Shown piece by piece: positions 12,262 to 23,697 of a stretch of 64,000 nucleotides of DNA; position 1 is the stretch's first letter, and each line of letters begins with the position of its first letter. The stretch is from Pristionchus mayeri (Eukaryota > Nematoda > Chromadorea > Rhabditida > Neodiplogasteridae). Position numbers and translations under genes: made by a program. The notes beneath the pieces were generated by a model. The model was not told the DNA's origin. It worked only from the letters and a program-made list of their open reading frames with translations, and did not search any database. The DNA is taken from positions 13,804,464 through 13,868,463 of the forward strand of contig BTRK01000003.1 in the NCBI GenBank assembly GCA_036245805.1, written 5' to 3'.

Positions 12262-12760
12262 TTCTGGAAAAAAATATAATCTGGGTAATGCCAACATCAA
12301 TATGACAATATTTCATACAAACAAACTCCTAACAGCTAGTCATAGAAGTGCGTCACAGAATAAATGTTGAAATTACAATGTGTGTACGCCAATCAAGCGT
12401 TCATCACCCATGAGGATGCATGGGATCTTGTCCACAGGGATGGACTCTCGCCATGGGGCCTAGAGATAGATATGAGCCCGATTCTCTGAGACTCACACAA
12501 TGTCATGAAGGGTCTTGTGCAGCGTTTTTACGAAAAATTGTAGAAAGGGATTCTCGAGGGTGCTGAATCAACTTCATTTTTCGAGATCTCGACCGGTTAA
12601 GCCAAGCTGCATGTAGGCACCATCTACATTTTTGCCGATAACTCATGAACCGATTTATGAAACCTCATAAAACTTTCACAGAGGCCTTTTTTCACAGTTG
12701 TTAGTTGTTCCATCCTGTATTTCCTTCTTCATCTATCCACTATTGACGGCAACTTTTCAG

Positions 12761-15521
12761 GCGTAATCGCTGAGCTGAGATGGCTGCCCGGACTGTTATC
12801 CGTCACACTACTCGCTCTCATTGCCGTTGCATTTCCCTTCGATTTCTCATTCACGAGCAATGAGCACCTATATTTCATGGTTAGTATGCTTGCTAGATAC
12901 CTGACAAAAGTGCATGAAGACAAGAGTTACTTATTTTAAGTCATTTTTGTTTGGTGCCCATTAAATCAGAATACTTACTAAACAAAATTTTCCCTGAGGT
13001 TTCTAGAAAAAACAACAACAAAATAGAGTAGAGTTGAAAACACGCAAATCGAGCGAAATTGCAGTGGAAAATAGACAAGGCGATCGGCATTATACTCCTC
13101 GTGAGCTTCGCATCATCCGTCGTCTCATTCTTCCTCTTTCGTTCCGCGTTGCTACCATGCGCCATCATCGCCTCCCTTTTCAGCTTCATCGTATGCGTAC
13201 ACTATGATGCGGTGAGGACCATATTATGCGTATTATTATGATCATAATATGAACATTCCATATTAGTATGATCATATTAGGACCATAGTATTATGACCAA
13301 TTTACCATTACATAGTACAATATGCGTGATATGTCGCCTTTGACTTCCTAAATCATCGAAAAGTAGCAAACATTCACTTGCTTGTATGTCAATGTTGCGA
13401 ATCGCACATTTCCAGCTTCCTCCTATATATGATGCTGTGTGCGGGCCTTATCTTGCTTTGCTAATCGTGATCTTCATTCCGCTAACGGCTCTTGGATTCA
13501 CAATAAGGTTCATTTTGGTTGGCATTTCATAGTACTCTCGGATCACGAACGTAACCAGCGGTCTATGATGGTGAAAGTTCTTTCTTTTCACTGTGTTCTC
13601 TTCAATATTGTGGATGATCTTTTCCGTTGAGAGTACAGATTCGAGATATGACGATTTACATGCTATCGACTGTAATCATTGCAGTTGGGCTGCAGCCATG
13701 CTCCCGGCAAGTTTGCTACACCACGCTCACAGTTTGTTACTCACTACTCTCCATATGAAGTTATCCGTCGATGCTGAACCGAATGTACGCACATTTGAAC
13801 CATTTTGTTGTCCTTTTCTGCACAGCAAGCATCGTTTCAGTTCAACCCTCGAAGATATACTGGACTCTTCACTTTGGTGGCGCTGGTTTCGAGCATCTCC
13901 TTTGCGCTATCCTTCTACCTCCTCTCATATCAATTTGTCACTGCGCTAGCTGCAGTCATTACTCTTACTTCTTTGACTTTCATCGTGGACATGGAATGTC
14001 TGCACGCACTGAGAAAGGATGAGGTTGGATCCTTTTTTTCAAATTGTTTGAGCATAAAATTCATTTGCTACTGAATTTGCTGATAATCGAAAAACATTAT
14101 TATTTATATAACGTCAATAGACAATTACAGAAGGATGATCCAGCTCTGACTATCTTCCACATCATCTTCATCAATAATGTTGTGAACGCCCTTATGGCTG
14201 CTGCAATTGTCGGAGCAGCACGCGCAGTCGTAGAAAACCCGCAGCAGTGGGAAGTCGGAGGTCAGAGTGATGAACATAAAAGCGAATTTACTTTTATCTT
14301 TATATTGTTCCTTCGAATACTCGCCGCTACTTTATTTTCTGTTCGTTTTACGGTTCCCAAACTGAAACAAATCCCATCGCATATTACAGGAATAATACTG
14401 ATGAGCAACAGCATCCTCTTATTAATCGTTCACATCACAAGTATCCGAAAATTAACTGTGATGCAGATTTTTTCCGGGAATATTCCAAACATATATGTTC
14501 AGGAATATCCCCGCAAGGAGTACATTCCCGAACACATCGCTATGGTTGCATTGAAGATTACAGTTGCAGTCCTCGCGATTGCCTGCTTGGTACGTTTAGA
14601 GAGCCTAATAAAGAAAGACAAGGACAAGTTTACTAGTGGACATCTCATTTTCGAAAAGGTTCATAGCACCTAACCAGTATATCATCTGGGAAAAGCAAAA
14701 AAAATGTTTTTGAAGGGAAGCAAATAATACCTTCTCACAGATTCTGACTGTTGCCGGATCGTACTTATATCGTGTCTTCATGCTGTCCATTGTTTCTCCA
14801 ATGCTGATCATAACATTCATTCTCCTTCTACTCACCATCTGTGCAGTGGATTACATCCGAGATTACGTTAGTTTTCATGAAAGAATAATGCACTACAGGT
14901 AAAGTTGGGCTCATTAGAAAACATTACCAAGCCTCGCTACGCACTTATGCTCATTACAGGTCGACTACAAACTCTGCATTTCATTCGCGATTTGCTTCGG
15001 CATCATTTGCTTTACTCTGATTACAGCAGGAGTCTTCGTATATTTCACGGAATTCGATGGCAAGTACGAAATACTCTAACACTACGTAATAATATTACAG
15101 CAGCAATGCTTGAGGCGACTTTCATAGGCGCTTCCATTGCTTTCAGCTTGTCAGTTTACTTCGTGAGACTCAAGTCACAAAAGGTTTGTGCAGTAGGCAC
15201 TAGCTTGGATGATAACATTCCGGATGAAAAGAAAAAAAGAACCCCGTCGAAGCATACTAACAGGGAAAAGAGTGGGAACCGAACTTATTAGAAAAGGGTT
15301 TATTTTAATTCTAATCAGGAAGGTTATCATCCTAATGTGATTTTAATGATCCTGAATGCGTCAATTACGTTTTGCAGAAAATATCCGAGTCCGTAAGCAC
15401 TTTGAGCGAATGGAACAACGAACAAACTAAACAGATGGAGAAGATGGATGATTATCGACTTCGAACGTTGCTCACCAACACCCGAATTGCGATGCCCGTC
15501 GACTACAGATCCTACAAATGA
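12761..15521 (+). CDS. Multi-pass membrane protein, paralog 3 (best preserved)
   Basis: Eleven or so exons join in phase: 12,761-12,879; 13,065-13,211; 13,416-13,517; 13,639-13,731; 13,826-14,023; 14,131-14,260; 14,390-14,589; 14,741-14,866; 14,960-15,059; 15,101-15,183; 15,378-15,521 (TGA). About 480 residues are visible; the first exon with its ATG was not found. Almost every exon carries one or two hydrophobic segments, giving roughly ten passes, followed by a hydrophilic tail of 48 codons. The intron after 15,059 starts GC rather than GT (GATG|GCAAGT); only the GC-AG reading keeps the frame. AATAAA at 15,530 lies about 10 bp after the stop. Whether 14,261-14,389 is removed is unclear, because it is open and a multiple of three. 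The family is unknown, with paralogs at 950-8,851, 23,698-25,599, 43,166-45,624 and 46,251-47,371. Confidence 0.7.
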
Positions 15522-15529
15522 AATGTTCC

Positions 15530-15535
15530 AATAAA
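15530..15535 (+). terminator. Poly(A) signal AATAAA
   Basis: A canonical hexamer lies about 10 bp after the stop of the 12,761-15,521 gene. Short 3' UTRs of this kind are usual in nematodes. Confidence 0.6.
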
Positions 15536-16213
15536 TATTGAATAACTCAAGAATATCCTAATGAATCAGCGCTGGATTATGTAGAGAGCACTCTAATTGT
15601 GTTGTAAACTCTTTTACGATCTATGTTAGTCGGTTTTCACGTATATCTTGTTCCGTATCATAATATAAACGCGAGATTTAAATGCAAACATATGTTCATA
15701 TTACAGGGTGGCACAAAAGTATTGACCCAACTTTGATCAGATCTCATTTCTAACGAGTAATGCTTTTCAGCCACATCTTTTAGCATACAACAGCTAAGCT
15801 AATTATCAATATATTTGCCAATATTCAGATCTCTATTCGAACCAATATACGAGTTTCAACTTCTGAAAAATATGATCTGTAAATTTAGTGAGATTTCTCA
15901 GGAACTTGAATTTGATTCTTCTTCGCCGCGTTGCACGAAGACCAATGATGTAATAGTTGTACAATTTTTTGGTAATAAGAGCAACCATCACTGACTTAAA
16001 ATATGTCATTCATTTAATTGAAATAGCTTCCGAAACGGACGAAACGGACGAAGAACGCGTTGAATATAAACGGCGCCCTACCAAACGTTTCAGATTAAAT
16101 CAAATGTATTCTCCGAATTCAAAAGCTACCCAATCATTTCATGTGTACGCATTATGCTCAACCTTTAAGGCTTTCAAATATCAGGCCTCTCACGAGAGAA
16201 TCAAGACAAGCCT

Positions 16214-16819
16214 GGTACAATCAGGAAAATCGATTTTTTGAATTTGACATAATTAGGGGTAATTTACGATGCAGAATCCGATTTCGGGCCAAGCGGCGAC
16301 CCATCTCGATCACCGGCTGCAGCAGCATGCTGCAAACTTTTCAGACTTTCACTTTGAGAGTTCTGAAAATGGGTTCAAAATACTTCAATCGAGCTGAAAT
16401 TTGGCCTGTATGCATTAATTATGAACTTCTATGCTTCCCAAGAGCAATTTGGTGGGGGGGGGGTCAAATCATTATCTCTGAGCAGTTTTTGCTGTATAAC
16501 TTTTTCAGTTCGAGTCCGCAACAAACCAAACTTTTGCATCTGTTAGAGAATTAAATTCTGCATCTACCATATTTTTTACGAATTTTTAGGCTGTAGTAAA
16601 GCATGTTTTATAAGCCAAAAACTGTGAAAAATGCGCCGCATGCGCCTGTTCGCACTGCGCGCAAAGTAGTAAGAGGATATGTTTTGAATCCGGGTTCGAC
16701 TTCCCGTCGATGCAAAGTTCTTTTGTCAATGTTTTGTTTGATTTTCCATCGTTTTCTCTTATTTTGAAGTGCTTGTGGGTTAATTATCGGTTCGTTCATC
16801 ACCGCTGGACAGGGGGGTT
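16214..16819. repeat. Left internal inverted repeat of the large transposon
   Basis: This arm matches 21,920-22,521 in reverse complement over about 600 bp with few differences; weaker matching continues outward to about 16,165. It includes a 65-codon minus-strand frame (NEPIINPQA...) whose mirror copy lies at 21,895-22,131. I regard that frame as a by-product of the repeat. A (G)7 run at 16,453-16,460 is not shared. Confidence 0.85.
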
Positions 16820-16919
16820 CTAACTGTTCATTGTCTACTATTGTTGCTTACACAATTTTCGATGGAACAAATGAAATACAACAACAAAATTCTTCCTAGA
16901 GTAATATAATCAACATAAA

Positions 16920-19900
16920 TTAGTTGTCAACTACTTCAAAGATCGATTCCTCATCAACGCATCTACGAATGAATTGAGATTCATCTTCAATTTCCTGGTC
17001 CTCTTCAAGTTCAGCCTGCAATAAAGTTTGTAGTGATCCATATATACAATTATTGTTACCTCTATCTCCTCATCCGCTTTCTGTGCTATTTTCGCTTCTC
17101 GTTTGCCCCCTTTTTTGCCCTTGGTCGCTGCCTCTTTCTTCTCAGGAACTGAGATTAATTGTTCATTAAAATTATTTAAGACATATCATCGTCGTATCTT
17201 TTCTCATATTTCAAGGGAGGATGCAAGATCAGCTAAAGATGTGCAAATTATAACTTTAAAAACTAACCAGGTGCAATCCTTTTCTTCTCCAGTCTCGAGA
17301 ATAATGATGTTAGTTGCTTCTCATTGTAAATACCATATCAGTGAAAATAAAGTAATTTTTGCCTCACCTTGAATGTATACTTTCCGTTTGTAAGATGCTC
17401 CTTCATCTCTTTAACACATGATCGTGGACAAGCTCTTCTCGGCGGTATCATCGATCTGTGCCTTTTGAAATAATCAACGGCGAATTCTCTTGAAGCAGGA
17501 GGAATGATCGATCGAGTGGTCTTCTTGAGTGCCCACCCCTCCTCCTTCGATGCTGAAATAATGCTTATTAAAGCCGAAAGTGTAAACAGCATACCTGGTT
17601 TAATATTCTTGTTATCAATTGTACGTTCCTGTGTAATAGCATCTCGAGCAGCTTCCTGAGTCTCGACAGCAAGTCCAAACTTCTTTATAGCGGAATCTAT
17701 GAGAGTGTCCTTCTTCCGTTCGAATTTATGGATGCCCTTGATCTCGTGTTCCTCAAGTCTGCGAGTAGTCAGAAAACTTTTTATGCATCCACGTGTCGAG
17801 CATAAAAACATATGAAGTGGTATTTTTTACAACTAGATTAGCCGAGATGGGTCGTACCTTATTGGAAGATGAGATCTCTTCAGACTGGGTGTCCTTTTTC
17901 TTCTTATGCGATGGTTCGGGCTCGTCTAACCTCTGCCAGAAGTCAGGCCCCGTCGTGAATCCGTCTTCGTTTATCACATTCAGCTTAGCATTCAGAGACT
18001 TCAGATCAGAAGGATTTAGTTTTTGGCCCTCTCCAACACCAAAATGCTTGCGAGCAATTTGTTCTCCGTCCTGTAGATGAAACACAAATTAGAATAGCAA
18101 ATCTTGAATAATTGACATACCTTGAAAGTGAAGTGGAACAGCGAAGATATATCTGCTATGGAAGAACTTTCAGTCTCCTCCGAATCAACTGTACAGTGAA
18201 CGGTGCTCGTGGCCTAAATAGTAACATTAAACAAAATATTAATAGGTCGATAACTCACGCGGACGGGATTGCTCTTAGCGAGAGCATCGAATATCTCACT
18301 GCCACATCCGACTGCGTGATTGGATATTGTCTTCTCATTAATCAGTCTCTTCGCATGCGCTGTCATCCTGTCGCTTGGTCCCTGTAATAATAGCCAAATT
18401 ATGATACATTATATTGAACGCACCTTTCCCAGTTGTGATTCGGAGAAACAGTAGTATTCAATGATCGGGCTGTTAGATGCGATGGAATGGAGTGTAGCTA
18501 TCAGATCTTGCGATTTATAACAACCTTTAATGGAACCTTATTTCTCCAAGAAAACAAATTGAATAAAAAAAATACCCGCGTTATCGCTCCGAAGAGCGAC
18601 ACGCGAGATTCCATCCGTTGACAGTTTCTGGAGCACATTGATCAGCACCGCTGCGACTGACTGAGCATCCTCAAATTAATAAATCGTGAACAAATTTTTA
18701 AAAAATAATTAAACAAACCTGCTTGCAGCCGTCGATTACATGAAAGAATGTGTGGTGCACGAGGCAGTCATCGATTATAGCGAGGCAGTGAGTTACATGC
18801 AATGAATGCCCGGCCTTTGCGTACCAACCAGATTGCCCCTCCCTAAAGTCGCAGTCAGTTCAACCACAATACACAAGTACTTACACAGGCGATTGAGAAA
18901 GGATCTTCATTGCCCAGTCCATAGTCACTATACAGGAACCATTTGTCATACTATTCTGATAACTCAATTTTGCTTCATCCGAAACGACTCCGCTGGAAAA
19001 AATAAAAAAAGAATCAGAATCAGAAAACTGTTATGAAAACCAATTTTTAAAAAATCTCACCGTAACACGTGAGCACGATAAGCGAATAGAAGTCGTTCGT
19101 ATTTCTCAGTGATTTGTTTGAGACGATTCAGTCGATTCTCGGAATCTTGACCTGAAAAAAAACAGAACTTTTGAAATAATGCTTCCAACTTCACTTACCT
19201 CGAGAGACCAACAGTGCATCGTTAACTCTAGCAAAGATTACATTAGGAATGTGAGTTGCCTGCAATTCATAATATGTAATTATAGTATTACTGAATTTTG
19301 TGATCACCTCAATGCACTCTCCTCATCTTTTATCATGGATATGCGAGCATTTGAAGCTGTAAACAGATTTTCTGATGTCGGACAGAGCGAAGCAAATGCA
19401 GTGGTCGAGAACTTCGCTTTCACGGGATAAATGATTCCGATAGTCCCCTATAAAAAATATTCATTATATTTTAACCATACGGAGTGTTTAGGTAGGGTGA
19501 AAATACACTTGACAATAAACTGCGCACAGTTGCTCACCTTCCATGAATGATCTGGCCAGTCTCAACCTCCTCAAAAGAGATATTTCCTCGTCGCTTCCCA
19601 TTAGTCCTTTGGATCCCAACTCTTTCACAATATCGGACAGATAATTTCCGGACTAAATGAATTCGAGTAAATACTTGCTAAACTAAATAATCAATTACCT
19701 CGATTGCGTCCACGTGAAACTCATCCACACACTGCATTCTCTTGTTTAACCGTGGAACTATGCTATGCAAGATTCTGCACACAGTACCAACAGAGTAGCA
19801 TACAATGCCCTTGGGCAAGGAATTCTCATCAACTTTTCTCTAAATTTTTTATACCTCTTTTTCGCATATATTGCGACTAATGACATACCTTGAAATCTTC

Positions 19901-21816
19901 TCGATATGTTCTATCAATCCGGGAATAAGTGAATAAGCGAACTGTGCTTGCTAAACTGATAACTGTTCCATCGGACAGTTCTGCCTGGTTATCGACCCAA
20001 GGAAGGGTCTGCAGAACATTCGCACTAAATGAACATGACTGTTAAACATCGTCAATACAGAACCTACCGAACAAGAAAATCAATGAAATGGCTAAGTGAT
20101 GCTTCATCGTAATGAATATTGACATGCTTCATTGTATACAGAAAGCCACCGCGATTACGCACTCTCGCAAGGAAAATCAAGTGATTGGTGACCGTCGGTA
20201 GTGATAACAAAGTATTATATAGAAAGTAGTTAATTACGGAATTCGAAATCTGATACCTTTCCTGATGAAAAATATGGTAGATCAACAATCCAACTTAGTA
20301 TATGAACACGCTCTTCTCGTGATCGTGCCTCGGACAGACGTTCTCCCACCGAATTCATCACAATGTCGAAGCAGTTCGTAATTTCCTTTCTCCCAGTTTC
20401 CTGGATCATATGGGTTTCACTATCAAAAACCGTTTCACTATTAATGAAATCTCTCCTCAAATCATCGTGTCCTTGTTCGCAGATTACTTTACATACACTA
20501 GTCAACACATCCGAAACCAAGGAAAGCTAAAAAAAATGCTTAGATTAATAATTAATAATGTAAACTAACTGGTTTTCGTTTAGTCTCTGGTGATTTTTTG
20601 TCCCAAGGCGATCTAGAAATCAGACGAGAATTTCCCATCGTGGAGATAAGACTGATCAGAGTTTGTTTGAACTGAAATGAAGTATTTACTTAAAGATAAA
20701 TATAAATTGCAATGAACGCAATACCTTATCAGCGTCTTCATCTGTCTCGTTTTCCTCTTCATCGGTGCTCTCAGATGCTTCGGACTCATGATACTCAGAA
20801 GCAAACTGCGCATCATAATCGTTCCAAAATCAATGTTGTTCCTGGTAAATTTAGCCGCGAGTACCGAGAGAAATAAATATTCACTGACCAACAAAGATCT
20901 GAAATTGGTGGATTCAGAATGGCATTCCTCCGATGTTCCATACCCTCGCAAGGATGAAATTGCAGGTAGTGATCGCGACACATCGCTGAAGACGAATTAT
21001 TAGTTTAAATTAAATAGGGACAATACATACCCGTGCCTGCGTGTATAAGCTCGCCATGTTCGTGAAGCCACATTAGGACATCTTCCTATAACTCCATTTA
21101 TTGGAATGTGCAAATTGTTGTCATTACATACCTTTTGCACGTAATTTCGGTTAGCAATCGGTCTGGATTTGTCATGGGAGAGCCCACATGCTTCTCGAAA
21201 AGAACCGTCCTTGCGACACTGAAATAGCTGCCCATGAGCTTTGCTCGGCCATGAAGAGAGAAGGAATTTTAGGTGTGGCTGGCAGATTTCCCGCTCTTCA
21301 ACCTAGAAGAAAAGTAAAAATTAATGTACATCAGAGTTATAAATAAATACTGTCACCTCTGATAGATTGTCAGAAATTTCTCCATTCGCTCGCAAAATAA
21401 TCAGGTCAATCAATGATGAACATCCGAACAATTTCGATCTCTTAAACTTCGAAACTGCTTCTTTCAATGGATATGATCTGAAAAGTGTAATAACCTAGTA
21501 AAAAATGAATAAATTAATTTTGGACCAAAAAAATCTATGTTTTCCATTTTTTGAAAAAAATGAGCAGAGGTTCCCCCTATATTATCGAAAATTAGTTGTA
21601 AATATAAATTTTCATAAAAATATTCATAATAATTTCATATGTACGTTTTCTAAAAATCTGATACAATCATATCGTTAGTGTACGAATAAAATAGTGAAAG
21701 ACTCACATCCCATCGCAATTGATGCCCTCGAGGTCAGTCCCCTTGTGCCGAGACTTGGTGATGCCGTTGGGAGAAGAGATCCCGTCCAGATTGACTCCAA
21801 AGTAGCAAAGAACCAT
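16920..21816 (-). CDS. Putative transposase with C2H2-like finger, about 27 exons
   Basis: Exons chain on the minus strand from ATG 21,816 (MVLCYFGVNLDG) to TAA at 16,920, about 1,100 residues. Landmarks in order: Cys/His-rich stretches (CQPH...C...CGLSH); an acidic Glu/Asp stretch near 20,740-20,815; DYRNHLSRESEVLDHC with CSHIH; TMDWAMK (Asp at 18,917-18,919); GWYAKAGHSLHVTH; RSDNAGCYK (Asp at 18,583-18,585); GPSDRMTAHAKRLINE (Asp at 18,370-18,372); a finger, CSTRGCIKSF...H...H, near 17,740-17,810; EEGWALKK; QLTSLFSRL; and a Lys-rich, then acidic tail. From family knowledge this architecture recurs as uncharacterised proteins in cnidarians and other animals. The spaced aspartates suggest a DDE-type nuclease (inference). 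Two defects show: an in-frame TGA at 19,323-19,325, where a Cys would be expected, and no AG acceptor before the finger exon near 17,810. This copy is probably inactive. Confidence 0.75.
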
Positions 21817-21919
21817 GATGAAATCAGGTTCTTTGCTACAGACGTCGAAGCGAAGTCATACTGACGGAAGCTAAAGCGAATACATCTCGATCGTGTGCTC
21901 TCTACACTCACCGGGTTTG

Positions 21920-22521
21920 AGACCCCCTGTCCAGCGGTGATGAACGAACCGATAATTAACCCACAAGCACATCAAAATAAGAGAAAACGATGGAAAATCA
22001 AACAAAACATTGACAAAAGAACTTTGCATCGACGGGAAGTCGAACCCGGATTCAAAACATATCCTCTTACTACTTTGCGCGCAGTGCGAACAGGCGCATG
22101 CGGCGCATTTTTCACAGTTTTTGGCTTATAAAACATGCTTTACTACAGCCTAAAAATTCGTAAAAAATATGGTAGATGCAGAATTTAATTCTCTAACAGA
22201 TGCAAAAGTTTGGTTTGTTGCGGACTCGAACTGAAAAAGTTATACAGCAAAAACTGCTCAGAGACAATGATTTGACCTACCACCAAATTGCTCTAGGGAA
22301 GCATAGAAGTTCATAATTGATGCATACAGGCCAAATTTCAGCTCGATTGAAGTATTTTGAACCCATTTTCAGAACTCTCAAAGTGAAAGTCTGAAAAGTT
22401 TGCAGCATGCTGCTGCAGCCGGTGATCGAGATGGGTCGCCGCTCGGCCCGAAATCGGATTCTGCATCGTAAATTACCCCTAATTATGTCAAATTCAAAAA
22501 ATCGATTTTCCTGATTGTACC
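21920..22521. repeat. Right internal inverted repeat of the large transposon
   Basis: Reverse complement of 16,214-16,819. It starts about 105 bp upstream of the transposase ATG, so it may carry the promoter. The outer 22,522-23,133 stretch has no gene that I can support. Confidence 0.85.
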
Positions 22522-23697
22522 ACTATGCGACCGATTTGTCCTAATTCTCTGGTGGGAGGCCTGATATGCACTCCATACCTAGCTGGATGTCAATCACTTA
22601 TCAGAATATTTGAACAAATGCTTCTGCCTGACACTTTTGGTGAAATATTTTGATGCGCGTTTCAACTATTCAATCGCCGTTTTCATCAATTTTTATTCTT
22701 CTAAAATTCATATTTCGACACTGTTAAAAGACACAGAAGTTTTTAGCCTGATATCGATATGTTGAACGTAAACTCCAAAAATGTGCATTTTACGCCGCCA
22801 AAAGTATGGTATCGCAAAAGCTTTATTTCTCTGCATCTAGAATGCATTTAATCATTTCTTTAAAAGTTCCTAAAAGTGGAATGGTTCCTCTCTATGATCA
22901 ACTTGATTAACCGGAACTTGCTTATCTGCTATTATCTTACAACGCATTTTTGGTGAAAATCAGTTGCGGGTCACGGTGGCGCACAACTGATTTGCATTTG
23001 ACAATGCTCCAGCATATCCAATCAATTGATTTGGACACGAGGCATGGGGATTGTAGGTATTGTATGGAGGAATAATCAGGCATGAGCAGAGACAAGAACT
23101 CTTAAATGTTCGAAAGATGTTCGAGGTTACATGTGGGTCAATACTTTTGTGCCACCCTGTAGAACTCTAACGGACAGTTGGACAATTGTTTGTATGTCAT
23201 CACTCCAATCCAGTTCCATTATGATCTCTAGATGTTATACTGCGTGAGACCACCGGGTTCAACCGAACTCTCACTTCATTCCTCTCATTTGAGTATGTTC
23301 TGTGAACAACTCTACACGATCTCTCTCTTTCTCTCGTGCATCTCTTAACCCTAGCGAGTTTTCACTTTCACAACATGGGTACATGCGAAATCGACTCATC
23401 TGAACAGTGTCGCGATCAAACTCTCATATTCATACTTCCGGTGTTCTACAAATAGATATGATTTATTTCAGTAACGCCAGATTTAGAATTCTATTGGGAG
23501 GTACGGAGTTGATTCGCTTAAAGATTTTGAACGTTTGGTTTTGGAATAGGATCGTATCATTCAACTGATAGTGAGTGGAACAATGTACAACAATTGAGAT
23601 CATGTTAATATAGGACATACAACAGCTGCTGCGATGTTTGGAGATTAATTCGTACAAGTCTTAAATTCCGCTGAGAATTTAGGCAGCTGCTGCTGTC

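Larger units (their letters stand above)
15704..23159. mobile_element. 7.46-kb DNA transposon with 26-bp TIRs and a multi-exon transposase
   Basis: The ends are exact inverted repeats of 26 bp (15,704-15,729 and 23,134-23,159) that begin CAGGGTGGCACAAAAGTATT. TA dinucleotides at 15,702-15,703 and 23,160-23,161 look like a target duplication. Inside lie long subterminal inverted repeats and one minus-strand gene (16,920-21,816). Nothing else in the element looks like a host gene. I cannot assign it to a named superfamily from sequence alone. TA duplication and CAGGG ends are compatible with a Tc1/mariner-like cleavage mode, but the protein does not look like a mariner transposase. Confidence 0.8.

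Noticed and set aside
12370..12560. Possible reverse-transcriptase-like peptide (AFITHEDAWDLVHRDGL) upstream of the 12,761 gene
   Set aside because: Too short, no catalytic YxDD box and stops soon after; could be chance.
16675..16715. tRNA-like B-box (GGTTCGACTTC) in the inner repeats of the large transposon
   Set aside because: One mismatch to the B-box, no convincing A-box, and stems do not pair; mirrored at about 22,030-22,070. Not called as a tRNA.
16608..16802. 65-codon frame (NEPIINPQA...) repeated at 21,895-22,131
   Set aside because: The two copies lie in inverted repeat arms and are preserved as mirror DNA; no coding evidence beyond openness.
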